Source: Odontesthes bonariensis (Eukaryota; Chordata; Actinopteri; Atheriniformes; Atherinopsidae). Taken from it: 64,000 nucleotides of DNA. Every line of letters begins with the position of its first letter. The stretch's first letter is position 1. The notes under the pieces were generated by a model. It ran no database searches and had not been told where the DNA came from. It saw nothing but the letters and a program-made list of their open reading frames with translations. The stretch is from the NCBI RefSeq assembly GCF_027942865.1, contig NC_134516.1, forward strand, positions 24,697,322-24,761,321. Reading direction: 5' to 3'. Shown in pieces: positions 46,301 through 57,069 of this stretch. The translations under genes were made by a program, and so were the position numbers.

Positions 46301-49300
46301 GTTAGCGAACGTGAATGCCAACTTGTGTTGGTCCTCAGCGTGTACTGGAATGGTCCAGAAACCCGACGCCACGTCTAGAGTGGAGAAGTATTTGGCATTT
46401 TTAACGCGAGGAAGTTCTTGTTCAAGCTGAGTCATTGGCCATCTCGAGAGAGGGACCTGTTGGTTGAGTTTTCGATAGTCGATCGTGAGTCTCCATTTTC
46501 CATTGGGTTTCACGACCGGCCAGAGCGGTGCCGAGTAAGTGCTGTTACAAGGCCGAATGATCCCGTTTTTCAACAGGTCGTCTATTATTTCTTGTATAGG
46601 CTCCTGTGATGCTAGAGGAATCTTATACTGACGCACAAAAGTTGGCGGTGCGTCGGGTGGAGTAGGAATGCGCATTGAGTGGATTGTGGTTAACCCACAA
46701 TCCGAAGAATCAAGTGAGAAAAAGTCCTGATATTTGAGAAGGGTTTGGCGTAGCTTGTCGCGTTCCTCGTCATTAACGAGAGCGTTAGCTTGCGTTACCA
46801 CTGCTTCGATTCGATCAGCAACATTAGGGGATGGCCCTGTTGTTACTTTTTCCTGTGCGTCGGGAGAGTCTGGGGTTGATGTAACCGCCAAGACGTCAAC
46901 CGTGTGAAGTGTCATTTGTTCATCATGACTAAGATCAATGCGACTGACTGAGTTCTGGTCGAGAGTCACGACCGAAAAGAGTGCGATCGCCCTTGAAGGC
47001 TTTGTGTAGACAACGTGGGTTGTCTGATGTTTTGGGAAGAGTGGAGTTGGGATTTGTCCCAGTATTGGGATGCCCAGCTCAAAGTCATGGAAGTCAGTAC
47101 TGATAAGCCAGCCCAGTGGCGTGCCTTTTGGGATCAGTATGGCTTCCTCGCCGATGTTGTTGATCAGCAAGAATGTGGTCCTAGAATTTAGGCCCAAAAG
47201 AGGAGTTGCTTCCAGGGACAGTCCAAGTTCGAAGAACAGTGGCGAAGGTTGAAACAGAGCTTGTGAGTGGTTAAGGCTCTGGCCTGGTTGCATGCATATC
47301 CGGAGAGGGACATTCGCCGTGCGTGCTGGTATTGTGGCATGTTGGAAGTTAGCTACTTGGCATACCTCTGGAATTGTCTGTCCTGACTTCAGGTTGTCTG
47401 CGTCAGGCAGATAAGAAGAATCACGCACGGTTGTTAGTGACCACAGAATGTTATTTACTGTGTCAATTTGGACTCCTAGTCTCACCAGTATATCGCCTCC
47501 TACGTACACTGAGTGTGGAAGGTCGGGAATAACCAGAAAAGTGTGAATCAACATTCTGTTATTCCACTTTAATGTGAGAGCACAAACACCCATGGCAGTG
47601 AGTGTTGTGGTTGGTGTAGGATCTAATGGGAAACGGAAGGTCTTCTTCACCATCCGGAGATTGGCGTTTTCTCGTGCCAGTGACTCATATAGATCTTTAC
47701 TGATTGCGGATTTATCAGCCCATAAAGCTATAATCACATCATCTATCTGCGACTTTTGCAGTTCAAGACCTCCGAGCACCTGTGGACAGTACTCGTCTTG
47801 CGTGGCTGACGGTTGTAATGCACACAGGAAATTGTCTCGCTGTGTCGCGAGCTGCGTCACCAGGTTGTCAGGGTCGGCCTGAGCGGCTGGACTGCTGTGG
47901 ACAACCTCATCGTGTGTTACGGTTTCGGACGGCTCGAGTGAAGTTATCTGTTGGACAGAGTTATGCTTTTCACTTTCAAGGACATAGCAGCTAAAATCTT
48001 CATTGTACGGAAAAGTAATCGTCAGAGGTTCTCGCACTTGTGCCCACACTTTCAATCGTTTGAAATCGAGTAAAGGCTCGAAACGGTTCAGAAGATCTTT
48101 TCCGACAAGCAAAGGAATGGACTCAAGCGATGACACATACACGGGATGAATCAGAGTCATTGGTCCGATTGACAGTTGTATCAGAGATACTGCTGACAGC
48201 GTAGTGTTATTAGAGGCGTACGGGCGCACCTCCAGAGAGCAAGGTTGGAGTTTTAACTCTTTATTGCCGTGGTTTGCTGCCTTACGAAGTCTGTTAAAAA
48301 GAGATAGAGACATTAAAGTTATATCCGCGGCGGTGTCGAGGAGAGCTTCATGTCTCAGCACATCTTCCAAGGTTAGTGACATGTAAAACTTGCGTGCGAC
48401 TCCCTTTTCAGAGAGGTTGCACAGAAATTGGTGTACAGGTGGTTCAACTTGTATCAGAGAGGCATCCTGGTCAGAGGAGATCTCTTTTTGATCCAGCTGT
48501 ACAACCAAGACTGCGCTAGGTGGGAGAGGATCTTTTGCCTCTTCTTCTGTGCTGTTCACAGGAGTTTGTGACTCTGTTTGAGCCTGTTGTGGGTCCAGCT
48601 CAGATTCTGGAGTTGGCTCGGCTACTCGTTCTGGCTGTGAAAGGGAATCAGCTGGCAGGGCCAGGTTCTGTGTCACAGTGGTTATAGACAGAAGATCAGA
48701 CTTTTTGTTAATTTTCTTTTCTTTCATTTCTTGCAACAAACGTTTAATATTGTCTATCTCATCCTGGCTGAGACCAAAGGCTTCTTTTTCCTTTTCAGAT
48801 CTCATGCCTGGAGAGTCTTTGTTGCTCCTTTTGTGTGAATCATTCGATTCCTGTTGGGATAATTTGGACCATTCCGTGCGTGGATGTCTGTCCCGAGGCC
48901 TATTTTTATAGTCACCCTGATTCTCCCGAGCTGGGTATTTGGGAAACCGGTTTGGGGAGAACTTTCCTCTGTGAGGGTTAAAAGGAGGTTCGTTGTGTTC
49001 TGCACGTGAGTAAGATCGCTCTTTACTGGGCCAGTGAGGTTTCGAGTAGCCGTCTTTCGGATGAGACGGTTGAGTCTGTGATGTCTTGTGACTCTCACTA
49101 GACCGCTGTGGTCGGGTGTCGTGACCAGGTGCCTTACCCCTTTGGGCTCCTTCGAGCTCCATAGGTGGGTGTTCGGCGTTCAGCGTCAGAACAGTGTTAT
49201 GCTCTGGCTGTTTAGCTTGTCTGTGTTTCTGGAAACCTAAAGTGGCCCACTCACGGAGCTGCACAATTGTGGCTGTTCGCGGATTAGCCATGACCCCCAA

Positions 49301-50704
49301 GTGGTGACTAGTAACGGGATGGAGATTTTGGATGAAGAGCGTTTTGAAATTTATATCTTCCTCCATTCCCTTGTCGTTGCGTGAGCCAAAATAAGCTTTG
49401 AGGAGACGGTAATAGTACTGCTGAGGCAGCTCACTACGTCCCTGTTTAACCATCATGGCGGTACTTAGACCGGACTGAGACAGCTCATCTGAAAATTCCC
49501 TCTCCATCGTTTGACAGAGAAGTGCATAATCGTTTTGGATGGAATCAAGCTGACGTTCGATGAATCTACTTACTTCACGGCTGGACGTGATTTTAATCAA
49601 GTAGATTTTGTCCGTAATGGATGCGTTTGGAAATCGACGCAAATAGAAGTCAATATCATTTAAGTAAGCTCGGGTGTCGTGCGGCCCCCCAGGAGTGGGT
49701 TCGAACCTTGGCACGTTGCGAGCGATTTTGTCTAATTCTCGGTCAGAAGGTCCCAACGGTGTGTGGTTTCCCAGAGCAAGGACCGACTGATCCAGTCTGG
49801 TTGGTTCTGGGGACTCACCGTGGGCTCTGAAAGGATTTGGGGTAGCTGGCCCTGTTGGGGGAAAGAACGACTCCCCCTGGGCTCCCTTATAGCTAAAACG
49901 GCCTTCCTTTTCTGGTTGAGAGGGATCATGCATTTTCAGTTTGCGTTCAGCCTCCAAGGACTGACGTAAATCTCTTTTGGCATTTATCAACTCTGCAGTT
50001 AGGCGTTCGTTTTGCTGATACGCTTCATTGATTTTGTCTTTAGCTTCGCCGAGGTGTTCCTGCAAAAGCTGTATCTGTTTTTGTTTAGCACTGAGATGCG
50101 TCTCATAGGATGCGACTTCAGTGTTCAAATCCTGCACTGTCTGCAGGGCATCGTGGAGAGGTTGTTGCGAGTCCTTATGGGCTTTATTAACCTCTTCCAG
50201 TTTAGTTTGGTTAGCCAGCAACTCTTGTTGGCACTGCTGGAGCGATTCCCCAAGCTCCCCGTTTATCCCTTTTAGTTGATTCATATCTCTGTCTGATTGT
50301 TCAACCTGGGTTGTTAATTTCTTTATTTGGTCAGCAGCTTGGCTTGCTGTCCTTTCAGAGACTTCTAATTTATGTTGGAGGAATTTCTTTTCCTCCTGTA
50401 ATTGCGTTATCGTTTGCGACCGAGTTTTGAGTTTTTCAGCGGCTTGCTCCACCACCTTATGTGCATGTTTGAATCGTGCGGAGAAGACGACAGCTAAGCT
50501 CCCCAATAACTTTGTTAAAGTTTTGTCTTTGGGCGTCTTCGCTTCCACTCCTGCAATAAGTTCTGACACTATTGCCCCGAGCTCGTTGGGGTCAGTGCCT
50601 GTTATTTTGTTGACATAACCTGGAATTAGCTCTTCAGTCAAATCCATCAGGGTGTTTTCCATTGCTTCGAATGGATCGTCCTGACTGGACGTGTCAGAAG
50701 TCAT
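43316..50704 (-). CDS. gag-pol of the lokiretrovirus-like element
   Basis: A single 2,462-residue frame. Order of parts: coiled-coil-rich Gag (first ~700 residues), protease-like region, reverse transcriptase (around residues 1400-1650), RNase H, zinc-binding and core integrase, and a C-terminal integrase domain. Gag and Pol share one frame with no stop between them. Confidence 0.9.
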   Translation of the reverse strand: MTSDTSSQDDPFEAMENTLMDLTEELIPGYVNKITGTDPNELGAIVSELIAGVEAKTPKDKTLTKLLGSLAVVFSARFKHAHKVVEQAAEKLKTRSQTITQLQEEKKFLQHKLEVSERTASQAADQIKKLTTQVEQSDRDMNQLKGINGELGESLQQCQQELLANQTKLEEVNKAHKDSQQPLHDALQTVQDLNTEVASYETHLSAKQKQIQLLQEHLGEAKDKINEAYQQNERLTAELINAKRDLRQSLEAERKLKMHDPSQPEKEGRFSYKGAQGESFFPPTGPATPNPFRAHGESPEPTRLDQSVLALGNHTPLGPSDRELDKIARNVPRFEPTPGGPHDTRAYLNDIDFYLRRFPNASITDKIYLIKITSSREVSRFIERQLDSIQNDYALLCQTMEREFSDELSQSGLSTAMMVKQGRSELPQQYYYRLLKAYFGSRNDKGMEEDINFKTLFIQNLHPVTSHHLGVMANPRTATIVQLREWATLGFQKHRQAKQPEHNTVLTLNAEHPPMELEGAQRGKAPGHDTRPQRSSESHKTSQTQPSHPKDGYSKPHWPSKERSYSRAEHNEPPFNPHRGKFSPNRFPKYPARENQGDYKNRPRDRHPRTEWSKLSQQESNDSHKRSNKDSPGMRSEKEKEAFGLSQDEIDNIKRLLQEMKEKKINKKSDLLSITTVTQNLALPADSLSQPERVAEPTPESELDPQQAQTESQTPVNSTEEEAKDPLPPSAVLVVQLDQKEISSDQDASLIQVEPPVHQFLCNLSEKGVARKFYMSLTLEDVLRHEALLDTAADITLMSLSLFNRLRKAANHGNKELKLQPCSLEVRPYASNNTTLSAVSLIQLSIGPMTLIHPVYVSSLESIPLLVGKDLLNRFEPLLDFKRLKVWAQVREPLTITFPYNEDFSCYVLESEKHNSVQQITSLEPSETVTHDEVVHSSPAAQADPDNLVTQLATQRDNFLCALQPSATQDEYCPQVLGGLELQKSQIDDVIIALWADKSAISKDLYESLARENANLRMVKKTFRFPLDPTPTTTLTAMGVCALTLKWNNRMLIHTFLVIPDLPHSVYVGGDILVRLGVQIDTVNNILWSLTTVRDSSYLPDADNLKSGQTIPEVCQVANFQHATIPARTANVPLRICMQPGQSLNHSQALFQPSPLFFELGLSLEATPLLGLNSRTTFLLINNIGEEAILIPKGTPLGWLISTDFHDFELGIPILGQIPTPLFPKHQTTHVVYTKPSRAIALFSVVTLDQNSVSRIDLSHDEQMTLHTVDVLAVTSTPDSPDAQEKVTTGPSPNVADRIEAVVTQANALVNDEERDKLRQTLLKYQDFFSLDSSDCGLTTIHSMRIPTPPDAPPTFVRQYKIPLASQEPIQEIIDDLLKNGIIRPCNSTYSAPLWPVVKPNGKWRLTIDYRKLNQQVPLSRWPMTQLEQELPRVKNAKYFSTLDVASGFWTIPVHAEDQHKLAFTFANRQYTFTRCPFGYANSPAEFNIFLNKACPDAGERGNLIYVDDILLRSPNLDAHIQEIDHVLGQLTTAGAKISLSKCQWCKTKVDYVGLLVGPSGVEPQVNRIQGISNIKVPSNVSELRSFLGVCNYSRQFIESYADIAKPLTELLKKDTPFIWAEPQQKAMSTLKEKLCTAPCLNYPNCDKPFHLKVGFSTHCLSAGLYQKYDQDKRVVAYASKTLAIPELKYSDCEKALLATVWAVKHFSNYLGGQKVIVETQHQPTTFLNSQRIRDGVVTNARVASWLMALQSFDLEVRYAQNKKSPLGTDLAACQNCTADTPPLCAITDKPSPVTNPHHHYYDENVCKNMTTAYVDGCSFHHDTVTRAGAGVVWLQNNPYEPQSFQLGSQSSQYAEVAGVLITVQLAAEKGVKDLLICTDSNHARLSFSCHLATWKRNGFLTSSRKPVKNKELFLACNHAIESNDMQIYWKKVRGLSRVPGQDKELNDLTDSLAKQGAMHGIPWSLDPSWLTAATADSSEPQVCVVTRSKTNPPAQTSNDGSVSVEPAFTDTDLVTLQSLDPAINKMVLFVSDDSNTPSESDLNNIPDLKKLFATRSALRLVKGVLVHVSDALSSPAFVVPRNQRGVMLVHAHDLPAAGHKGVKATYSALKQVAYWPKMRKDVADYIKGCLVCCQFQPTNPIHRAPLQRRGISFPWSDLQIDWVGPLTKSTRGNKYFLTVTCAFTKWVECLPAANDTAETTAYLLMNHVFSRFGLPSRVNSDRGTHFTAEVMQQLWQALGVKANFHISYHPRASGQVERANRTVVNILKKYVASNQRDWDVKLPLVLMAIRATPHEATGISPFEMMTGRQMTMPLHLLYQPGEASVATAYTTHQYMKDLSRHLQVTFAFAQKHLEKSVEGRKSYYDQKASQEELQVGDKVWYYNFTKTGEQTSHKVGKLAKKFLPRWTGPHLITEKLSPVVYQIKISQGQKEAKSKWVHRNQIRPHKSFRGPAEDNQVSANP

Positions 50705-52451
50705 GTTGATTTGTCGAGAAAAGTTTTGTTAATCTATTTGTTTAGGCGTAACCGTGGTAAGCAGTTAGGCAAGTTATAGACTAAGTTTAGCGTGTCTGGA
50801 AGAAGGGAAGGAAAGTAAGAGAAAGAAAAAGAAAAAAAAAAAAGAAATATTCAAAAAAAAAAAAAAAATCTTTAAATTTAAAATTAATAAAATATAAAAA
50901 AATTTAAAAATAAAAAAAAATTAATTAATGATCAAAAAAATTAAAGTTTATCGCTTAAAATTATTTAATTCCAAATTGCTTTTGAAATTAAACTTAAAAC
51001 AAAATTAAATAACAACAAGATGGAAATAATCAAACAAAAGAAAATTCAGAAAGAAGTATTCCTTAATAAAATTTATCTTACTTGATTAAGCCAAATTATT
51101 GATAAGTTCTTTCCTTCTTCCAAGTGTCGTTCCTTTTCTAATGATGTTAATTTTGGGGTTGCTGATTGGGGTGTCACAATTTAGGAGTTGTGGATATACT
51201 CCACCGTTTTAGGTTGACTCTCTTTTAACCTTAAAAATCAGTTACTGTTGAGTTTTCTGATTTTAAATTTCCTATTTATTTAAGAATCGTTTTTCTCTTA
51301 AACCCTTAAACAAGTTATGCAAACAGTTATTGTTAGTACAGGAATTAGTTGTGAACCACGTGATTGCTTTTCAATTCAATCACTTCACCACAATTTACAA
51401 TGGCGCTGGTCAGATTTGTTAGTCAAACACCATTTCCCAGAATTCCTTCACTTTGTTGTAATTAACCAAGTTACCAGCAGATGACGCTAAGGCTCGTTCT
51501 TGTGTTATGTGCAGCGGACTTCCAGGGGAAGAGTGAGAAAGTGCTGACGTCAGATGTTGACAACTTTGGCACCTCCCACTCAGGAAGACTCGTTAGCGTG
51601 TGGCTTTCTTTGTCACAGCAATTTAGCTTAGTAGAATCAAAACCAAGCTTTTAGACATCACATTCATGTCACAAGCAAAAAGAAACACGGCGGTTTCTAA
51701 CACAGCTTTTGCAGAAAAGACAGCAGCAGTTGCGAGACACGGCGGTCTCCCTCTTTTTCCACCTTAACTTTTAAGGGGGCTTCTAAGCACGTCAGCGCTT
51801 CTACTGACGTGCTGACTCAAATGGGCTTGTGAGCGTTTCTACGATCACCAAGTTAAAACAGGCTTCAACTCTTCAAAATTGACTATAACTACCCTCTCTT
51901 CGGGAAGTGATAATACACACGCCGTATAGACGTTACTTTCACCGGCCACGGGAGGTTTCGCCGTAGGCCTGTCAAATCTCCTGACTGTTTGTAAACAAAC
52001 CAGCCGCAAAAACTTAGGTAGCTACTTCTAGTTTCTGCACGGAGTCCTGAGTTCAGCAGACAACACCGGAATTTCGCGGATAAATTATCTCTGTTTCTCA
52101 GAGCGGTTAGATCAAATGATGGATACTCGCACCATTAATCCCCACTTGGCCATATATTATTGAGCGTTTTTTTAACACGCTCTTGCATGCAAAATTACTT
52201 CAGGAGGAAGCAGCCCAGGCAGCGCTGGTGTGTTCCGTTTCTGTGTTTTTGTAATTCTTTCTTACTACAAAAACCATTCAAACAACAAGTTTATGCGTCC
52301 ATAAAGTTCGTTATTTGGCTCTATATCTTTGCTTTCGTTAACTCTTAACTGCAGGAAACAAACAGTTTGTAGAACAATGCTCACACACACAGGCAGTTTT
52401 GCTAAGCGCGGCTACTTCACAAATAGCCTCGCACGGACGGCACCAAAAATA
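50705..52451 (-). other. Leader of the lokiretrovirus-like element
   Basis: About 1.7 kb of untranslated leader between the 5' LTR and gag, with an A/T-homopolymer-rich stretch at 50820-51010. A tRNA-primer-type site (TGGTGCCGTCC, minus strand) lies just inside the 5' LTR. Confidence 0.7.
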
Positions 52452-54236
52452 TGTAGCGTTGACACGTTATTGATTAATATTTACCTCGAAAATAGCAGGG
52501 GCACCACCTACCTACAATCTTGATTTACGTTACAGTCAGGTAGGAAACTGTTACAATCTTAGATCCTGGTATATTAAATTATTAATTAATTAATAATCAA
52601 TCTCATTCTGAGTCGTGCGTCCTATTTGGAGTGGTAATCGGCTTTAGTAACTGTCTGTGACGCTCTTAAATGGGTTAATACAAACATTTATTCAACATTG
52701 CACAGGTATATAGGTGTATAAACAATTGATAAAGAGACAGAAATTAGAATTATTGGGGACACTCAAAGAGGATAATAGGGAAGAAAGCAGCAGGCCATTA
52801 ACAGGGTTACCTATCAAAAATGTGACTAAATCTGGTTCATAACACGGATATTGTGCCAACAGTCTTCTGCCCGCGGAGGTCTGTTCATTCGTCGCTTCCA
52901 GAGAAAGTTTTCACTTTATCCACGGTTTCAAAAGATCTCAAACCAGCACCTTACTTTGTCGTAGCAGCGTAAGGGATTCCGTGGTTCTTTCCTTCTGATG
53001 AGTTGGTGTCGAAGCGGTGTTCCCGTGGTAACCAGCGGGATGACGTAGAATCAACTTCTCCTTTATTCTTCGTCCTTGGATGAAGAGTGGCGGCTTGGCT
53101 GGGCTGTATGGGTTGGCACACACTCGCGTGTGTTGGACCAGACTTTTATATAAAAGAGAAGGGGAAGTCTAAAAAAATTGGGAATTAATAGTTACGGAGA
53201 AAAACAAGACAAAGGCTGAGATAAGAGGGCTGAGAGCAAGAGAAGAGATAAGCAAGCAGGGCAAGAGGTAAGACAAGCAGGGCAAGAGCCAGGATTTCCT
53301 GCGCGCCTCTCTTTTAAGCTGGAGATCACATGTCAGCTTTCGTCCAATCAGAGTTCAGCTGGCTTTTGACCCAAGGGAAAAAGGGGGGTTGACCACGCTG
53401 AATTCATGAGACAAAAAGGGGGGATTTCTGCTCCTTTCTTATACCGTATTTAACCCATATGACAGTGATTTTAGACAATATAATGTTCTTAACAGACAAT
53501 AATGTTGCATACAAGCAGGCATAAACATCCATATGAGCATTGACAGTTATCAGCATACAATACTTCATATTTATCATGATAGAAATGGTATGACAACTTT
53601 GGTTGCTGTTAATTTAGAATGATCTGCAGCTGTTTGGGTAATACCTGTGGAATTAAACACTATTAGGTTATGCATTGCACATAATGAGAACATTAAACAT
53701 CCGTAGTTGAAATTGTCCATGGTTGTTTAGGCTGACATAGTGAAAAGTGTCCGTTATCCATGTCCTTTGGGGGGCACTGTGGCTCCACGAGAGGGATTCC
53801 TTTTAAATCCAATTTTCATAACTTGGTAATTAATGAAGGTACAAGAATGGCGAATGTTTCAAAATGATCTGTAGATTTGTCCAGTAATGATTTTCACACT
53901 TTCAGTCTACGGAAAGTGAGGTTTATAGTGGAATTTTCACTCTCTGAAAATAGGGAAGTGTGGCATTCCTTCGGGTTGGTCCAGCAGGAGAGTTGAGCCT
54001 ACATCTGCTCCCTTATCAGGAGGTGTCCTACATAATTTATTATTCGTAGCTGGTCTGGGGGAGAGAAGACTCGGAAACAAAGAACCCCATTTGGTTGGTC
54101 TCACATCTGGCTCCGTTATCTCCTTTGAGCTGATCCGTTGAGAGGGTCGTAAAGAGGGTACGTTTCTTGATGTCAAGAAAGGTTGGATCTTTATGTAAAC
54201 ATCTCCGTGCTCTGTCTTTCCTGAGAGCACGCTACA
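52452..54236 (-). repeat. 5' LTR (right) of the lokiretrovirus-like element
   Basis: 1,785 bp, the same length as the left copy and nearly identical to it. On the minus strand this is the promoter LTR. Confidence 0.95.
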
Positions 54237-54240
54237 AATG

Positions 54241-54810
54241 GAAGTGTGGAAATTATGAGACCTTTTGCTAAGTGATGGACTGGAGATATACTGCACAGAA
54301 TTAAGTATTTTTATTAAGGCTTAATGGTGTTTCCTAAAGGGGGCTCTGTTAAACCTGGCAACGCAGCTCGCTTAAACCACCGTCACACTTGACCGCAGTG
54401 CACGCTAGCTCCATTAGCGAGATGCAGGCACAATGGGTCGGTTTTTAATTAAAAAAGGACTAAACCATGCTCATCTTGAATGTCTCACTATGATTACAAC
54501 AAACTACAAATACAACATGAAGAAAGTCAAGGACATGCATGCCAGCTTCCAGTATTGAGTATTAAGGATTCCAGTATTCAGGTAAATGCGGTCTTAATTG
54601 AAAATATATTGGCTGTGTTGTTTCTTTTTTTGTGGGATGTTTTATATGTAGAAATGCATATTTGCAAAAGGGGACTTAGTATGTTGTCATAAAAGTGGCT
54701 CTTCCCTTGATTTCGCTCTGCCAATGTGGCTCTTGTGGAAAAAAAATAGTATCACTGGGCTAAAGGCTTCCACTACCCTAAACTGGATTCATTGAGTAAA
54801 GTAAATGGAT
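54241..54810. other. Intergenic, possible hAT end
   Basis: TGGCTCTTGTGG...AATAGTATCACTG near 54757 resembles a hAT terminus read in reverse. Nothing else recognised. Confidence 0.3.
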
Positions 54811-54814
54811 GGTA

Positions 54815-55245
54815 AGATAGTTCCAGTGAGGAACCTTGGAGTTATTTTTGACCAGAATTTATCATTCAATGCACATAAAACAGGTTTCTAGGACTAATAT
54901 AACTGACCTGTTCATTAGATGGAAATGAATCCCTGCATACTCCTAAAAATCACTTTATTTTGAGGCTTTTTCTTCAAATTAAAACCCCACTTTCATAATT
55001 ACTTGGGACTCTTTGTAAAATGCAAATAAAACCAGAAAGATATGATCTTAGAACTGTTAAAAAGTTATATCTAATTAGAAATAGTGCAAGTTCGGTGCCA
55101 TCTGTTGGTTTCCTTAGCGAGGAAATAGTTTTTGAATTGCTCTGTATGAATGAATTGGATTATAATTACAATGAATTGAACTCCAATTGGCCTGAATTGG
55201 ACTTTATTATTGAAGTGCCCTGAGATGACATTTCTTGTAATTGTA
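54815..55245 (+). pseudogene. Deleted LINE 3' fragment
   Basis: 54818-54885 translates VRNLGVIFDQNLSFNAH, the RT C-terminal motif of L2/Rex-type LINEs. The following tail (GAATTGAACTCCAATTGGCC..., GTGCCCTGAGATGACATTTC) resembles fish LINE 3' ends. The region between is largely deleted. Confidence 0.5.
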
Positions 55246-55800
55246 ATAGTTTATTTTGGCAACATTTTAAACAAACTGACATTATTCTGTCTTGGGAAAC
55301 ACTGCTGGTGGAAAACATGATACTGGCTGCTGAAAAACTGGCAGAAGTGGACCTTCCAACGTGACAGTGACAGGAAGTAATCAGCTGAAGTCGTCCAGAG
55401 ATTAACAGAGAACACAAATCAACATTCTGGAATCCGGACTTCACTTCCATCCAGAATCTGTGGTTGGAACCACAGACCAGAAGAGACAGAACAGAAGCCT
55501 TCACAAAGCTGTGATGTCTTGGGCACTGTAGTGACATCACAAGCGATGTCATCTCTGATCTTGTTTGACATCACAAAGTTTCTACAGGCCAGACATTTTC
55601 ACTGCTTTTTCACAGCTGGTCAGGAGTTTATCTGAAGAAACACGTCCAGTTTTTGAAGCAGATTTGAAAGTCACAGCAAACGGTTTTCACATCGCCTAAA
55701 AAACACTTAATTACTATCTTAAATAATCATTTTAACAAGCACTTAGAAACAACGCTTACTTACTATCTTAAAAAAATGTGATTTTAAGTACTCATAAACA
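55246..55800. other. Intergenic, nothing recognised
   Basis: A 128-residue minus-strand open frame (55166-55552) overlaps the LINE tail and has no family likeness, so it is not annotated as a gene. Confidence 0.35.
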
Positions 55801-55809
55801 ACAAGCAAA

Positions 55810-56034
55810 ATGAGTCAAACCAAGAAATCATCTCCTCCACTTCAGTGGTGTGACATGGCAGACGACGATTTGCCCGAGGGTTTCTACACGCGTCCCATTA
55901 CTTTTGGCAGTAAGGAAAGTTATGAGGAACCCAGCAACTGTTGGAAAAAGAACAACCCCAGGTCTCTGCTGCAGCTGGGACTCCTCACTCAGAGGATGTC
56001 CAGCTCCTGCAGGATCATCTCCAGGCCTCCGTAG
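55810..56034 (+). CDS. Short open frame in the tRNA-Thr block, unrecognised
   Basis: 74 codons starting MSQTKKSSPPLQWCDMADDD. After about residue 47 the neighbouring frame (EDVQLLQDHLQASVVPPVKWKFPV, to 56129) reads more naturally, so this may be a frameshifted relic of a longer protein. The 5' flank ACAACAAGCAAAATG is shared with the start of the block at 33490-33515. Confidence 0.25.
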   Translation: MSQTKKSSPPLQWCDMADDDLPEGFYTRPITFGSKESYEEPSNCWKKNNPRSLLQLGLLTQRMSSSCRIISRPP

Positions 56035-56249
56035 TTCCTCCAGTCAAGTGGAAGTTTCCAGTTTCACAAACCGAGGGGATTCCCTCTAACGCCTCTGCTG
56101 CCGACCGAGATTATGGATCAGAGAAATGACAGAACTCTTACCGACAGAAGAATGACAAGGTCAGCTATTTATAGCATGGGATGGATATTCTGAGGACAAA
56201 GCTGCTGAAGAAACATTTCTTTCTGACAGGAGAAAAAGACAGGGCCTTC

Positions 56250-56580
56250 AGAGCTAGCTATGACTTAGTGTGAGAATCTGTTGTTAGCAGAGTTCTATTG
56301 AGTGCTTTGCATTGTTGGTCTTCATCAAATGATGGGACTTTCAGTGAGCATCATTGTTATTATGAGTCTGTTCTTTGGTCAGACTTCATAAAAATGTTTT
56401 TTAGAAGTCACAGTTAGTTTTAGGAGAGTCTCTGGAGCACATTTCCTGAAATTGATCCAGCTCCATGTCTTTATTCCTTCATCAGTTTTACATACCATGT
56501 GGCGCTGTGGCTTAGTTGGTCAAAGTGCCTGTCTAGTAAACAGGAGATCCTGGGTTCAAATCCCAGCAGTGCCTTTGGGC
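56250..56580. repeat. tRNA-Thr repeat unit, copy at 56.3 kb
   Basis: About 335 bp from GGCCTTCAGAGCTAGCTATGAC through the tRNA-Thr at 56501. It is repeated with scattered changes at 58024-58320, and the unit after the tRNA at 57950 begins the same way. It shows tandem amplification of a small tRNA-Thr unit. Confidence 0.8.
56501..56574 (+). tRNA. tRNA-Thr (AGT)
   Basis: 74 nt with acceptor GGCGCTG/CAGTGCC, D arm GCTTAGTTGGTCAAAGT, anticodon loop CTAGTAA (AGT) and T arm CTGGG-TTCAAAT-CCCAG. All features intact. Best tRNA-Thr copy in the window. Confidence 0.94.
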
Positions 56581-56645
56581 CTTCAGAGCTAGCTATGACT
56601 TAGCATATAAATCACCTTTCTATTAGATCCTTTTCACTGGTCCAC

Positions 56646-57069
56646 TTAAAGCTTCAGTCGGCAAGTTTTAAAAATTACAAGTCTAAAGTCAGAAAATTTG
56701 AACTGACACAACTTTCAGGTCCCTCCCCAACCTCTAACAAGCTCCGAATCGCCCCCCAAACCCCTCCCCCTCTGTGGACGAGGTTGTGCACGTGAGTTCA
56801 CACCAGTGTGAGCGCACACAAGCTGGGGCAGACTCACGCTCAGCAGCGTGTGCACAAGCTGTGATTGACAGGTAGGATTCCTCCACCCTAACTTGATTGG
56901 TTAAAAACAGCCGGGAGCGCTCGGTTTTTGCAAGCATGATTACAGGCTTCAGAGGGAGCTACAGATTTCGTTATTTTTCCTAAACAGCCTATTTAATATT
57001 CTACTTCCAGAATCCCATGACAGTTCAAGCTAATATGACAAAAAAAAAAGTTGCTGACCGCCGCTTTAA
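56646..57069. mobile_element. MITE, first of an inverted pair
   Basis: Ends TTAAAGCTTCAGTCGGCAA and, reversed, TTAAAGCGGCGGTCAGCAA. Internal sequence (TTGTGCACGTGAGTTCACACCAG...) recurs reversed in the adjoining element at 57064-57416. Short, non-coding, typical of a fish MITE. Confidence 0.7.

Larger units (their letters stand above)
39094..54236 (-). mobile_element. Young env-bearing LTR element, lokiretrovirus-like
   Basis: A 15.1-kb minus-strand element bounded by two 1,785-bp LTRs that appear to differ at only about two positions, and by a 4-bp target repeat AATG (39090-39093 and 54237-54240). It has one long gag-pol frame and a separate env frame, and it looks whole. The LTR identity implies a very recent insertion. 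The Env has a class-I fusion-protein layout like that of paramyxovirus F proteins, which together with the Pol type suggests lokiretroviruses. The assignment is from memory of the family, not a search. Confidence 0.8.

Noticed and set aside
44658-50618. Plus-strand open frames opposite the 2,462-residue gag-pol frame
   Set aside because: They are shadows of the minus-strand coding sequence.
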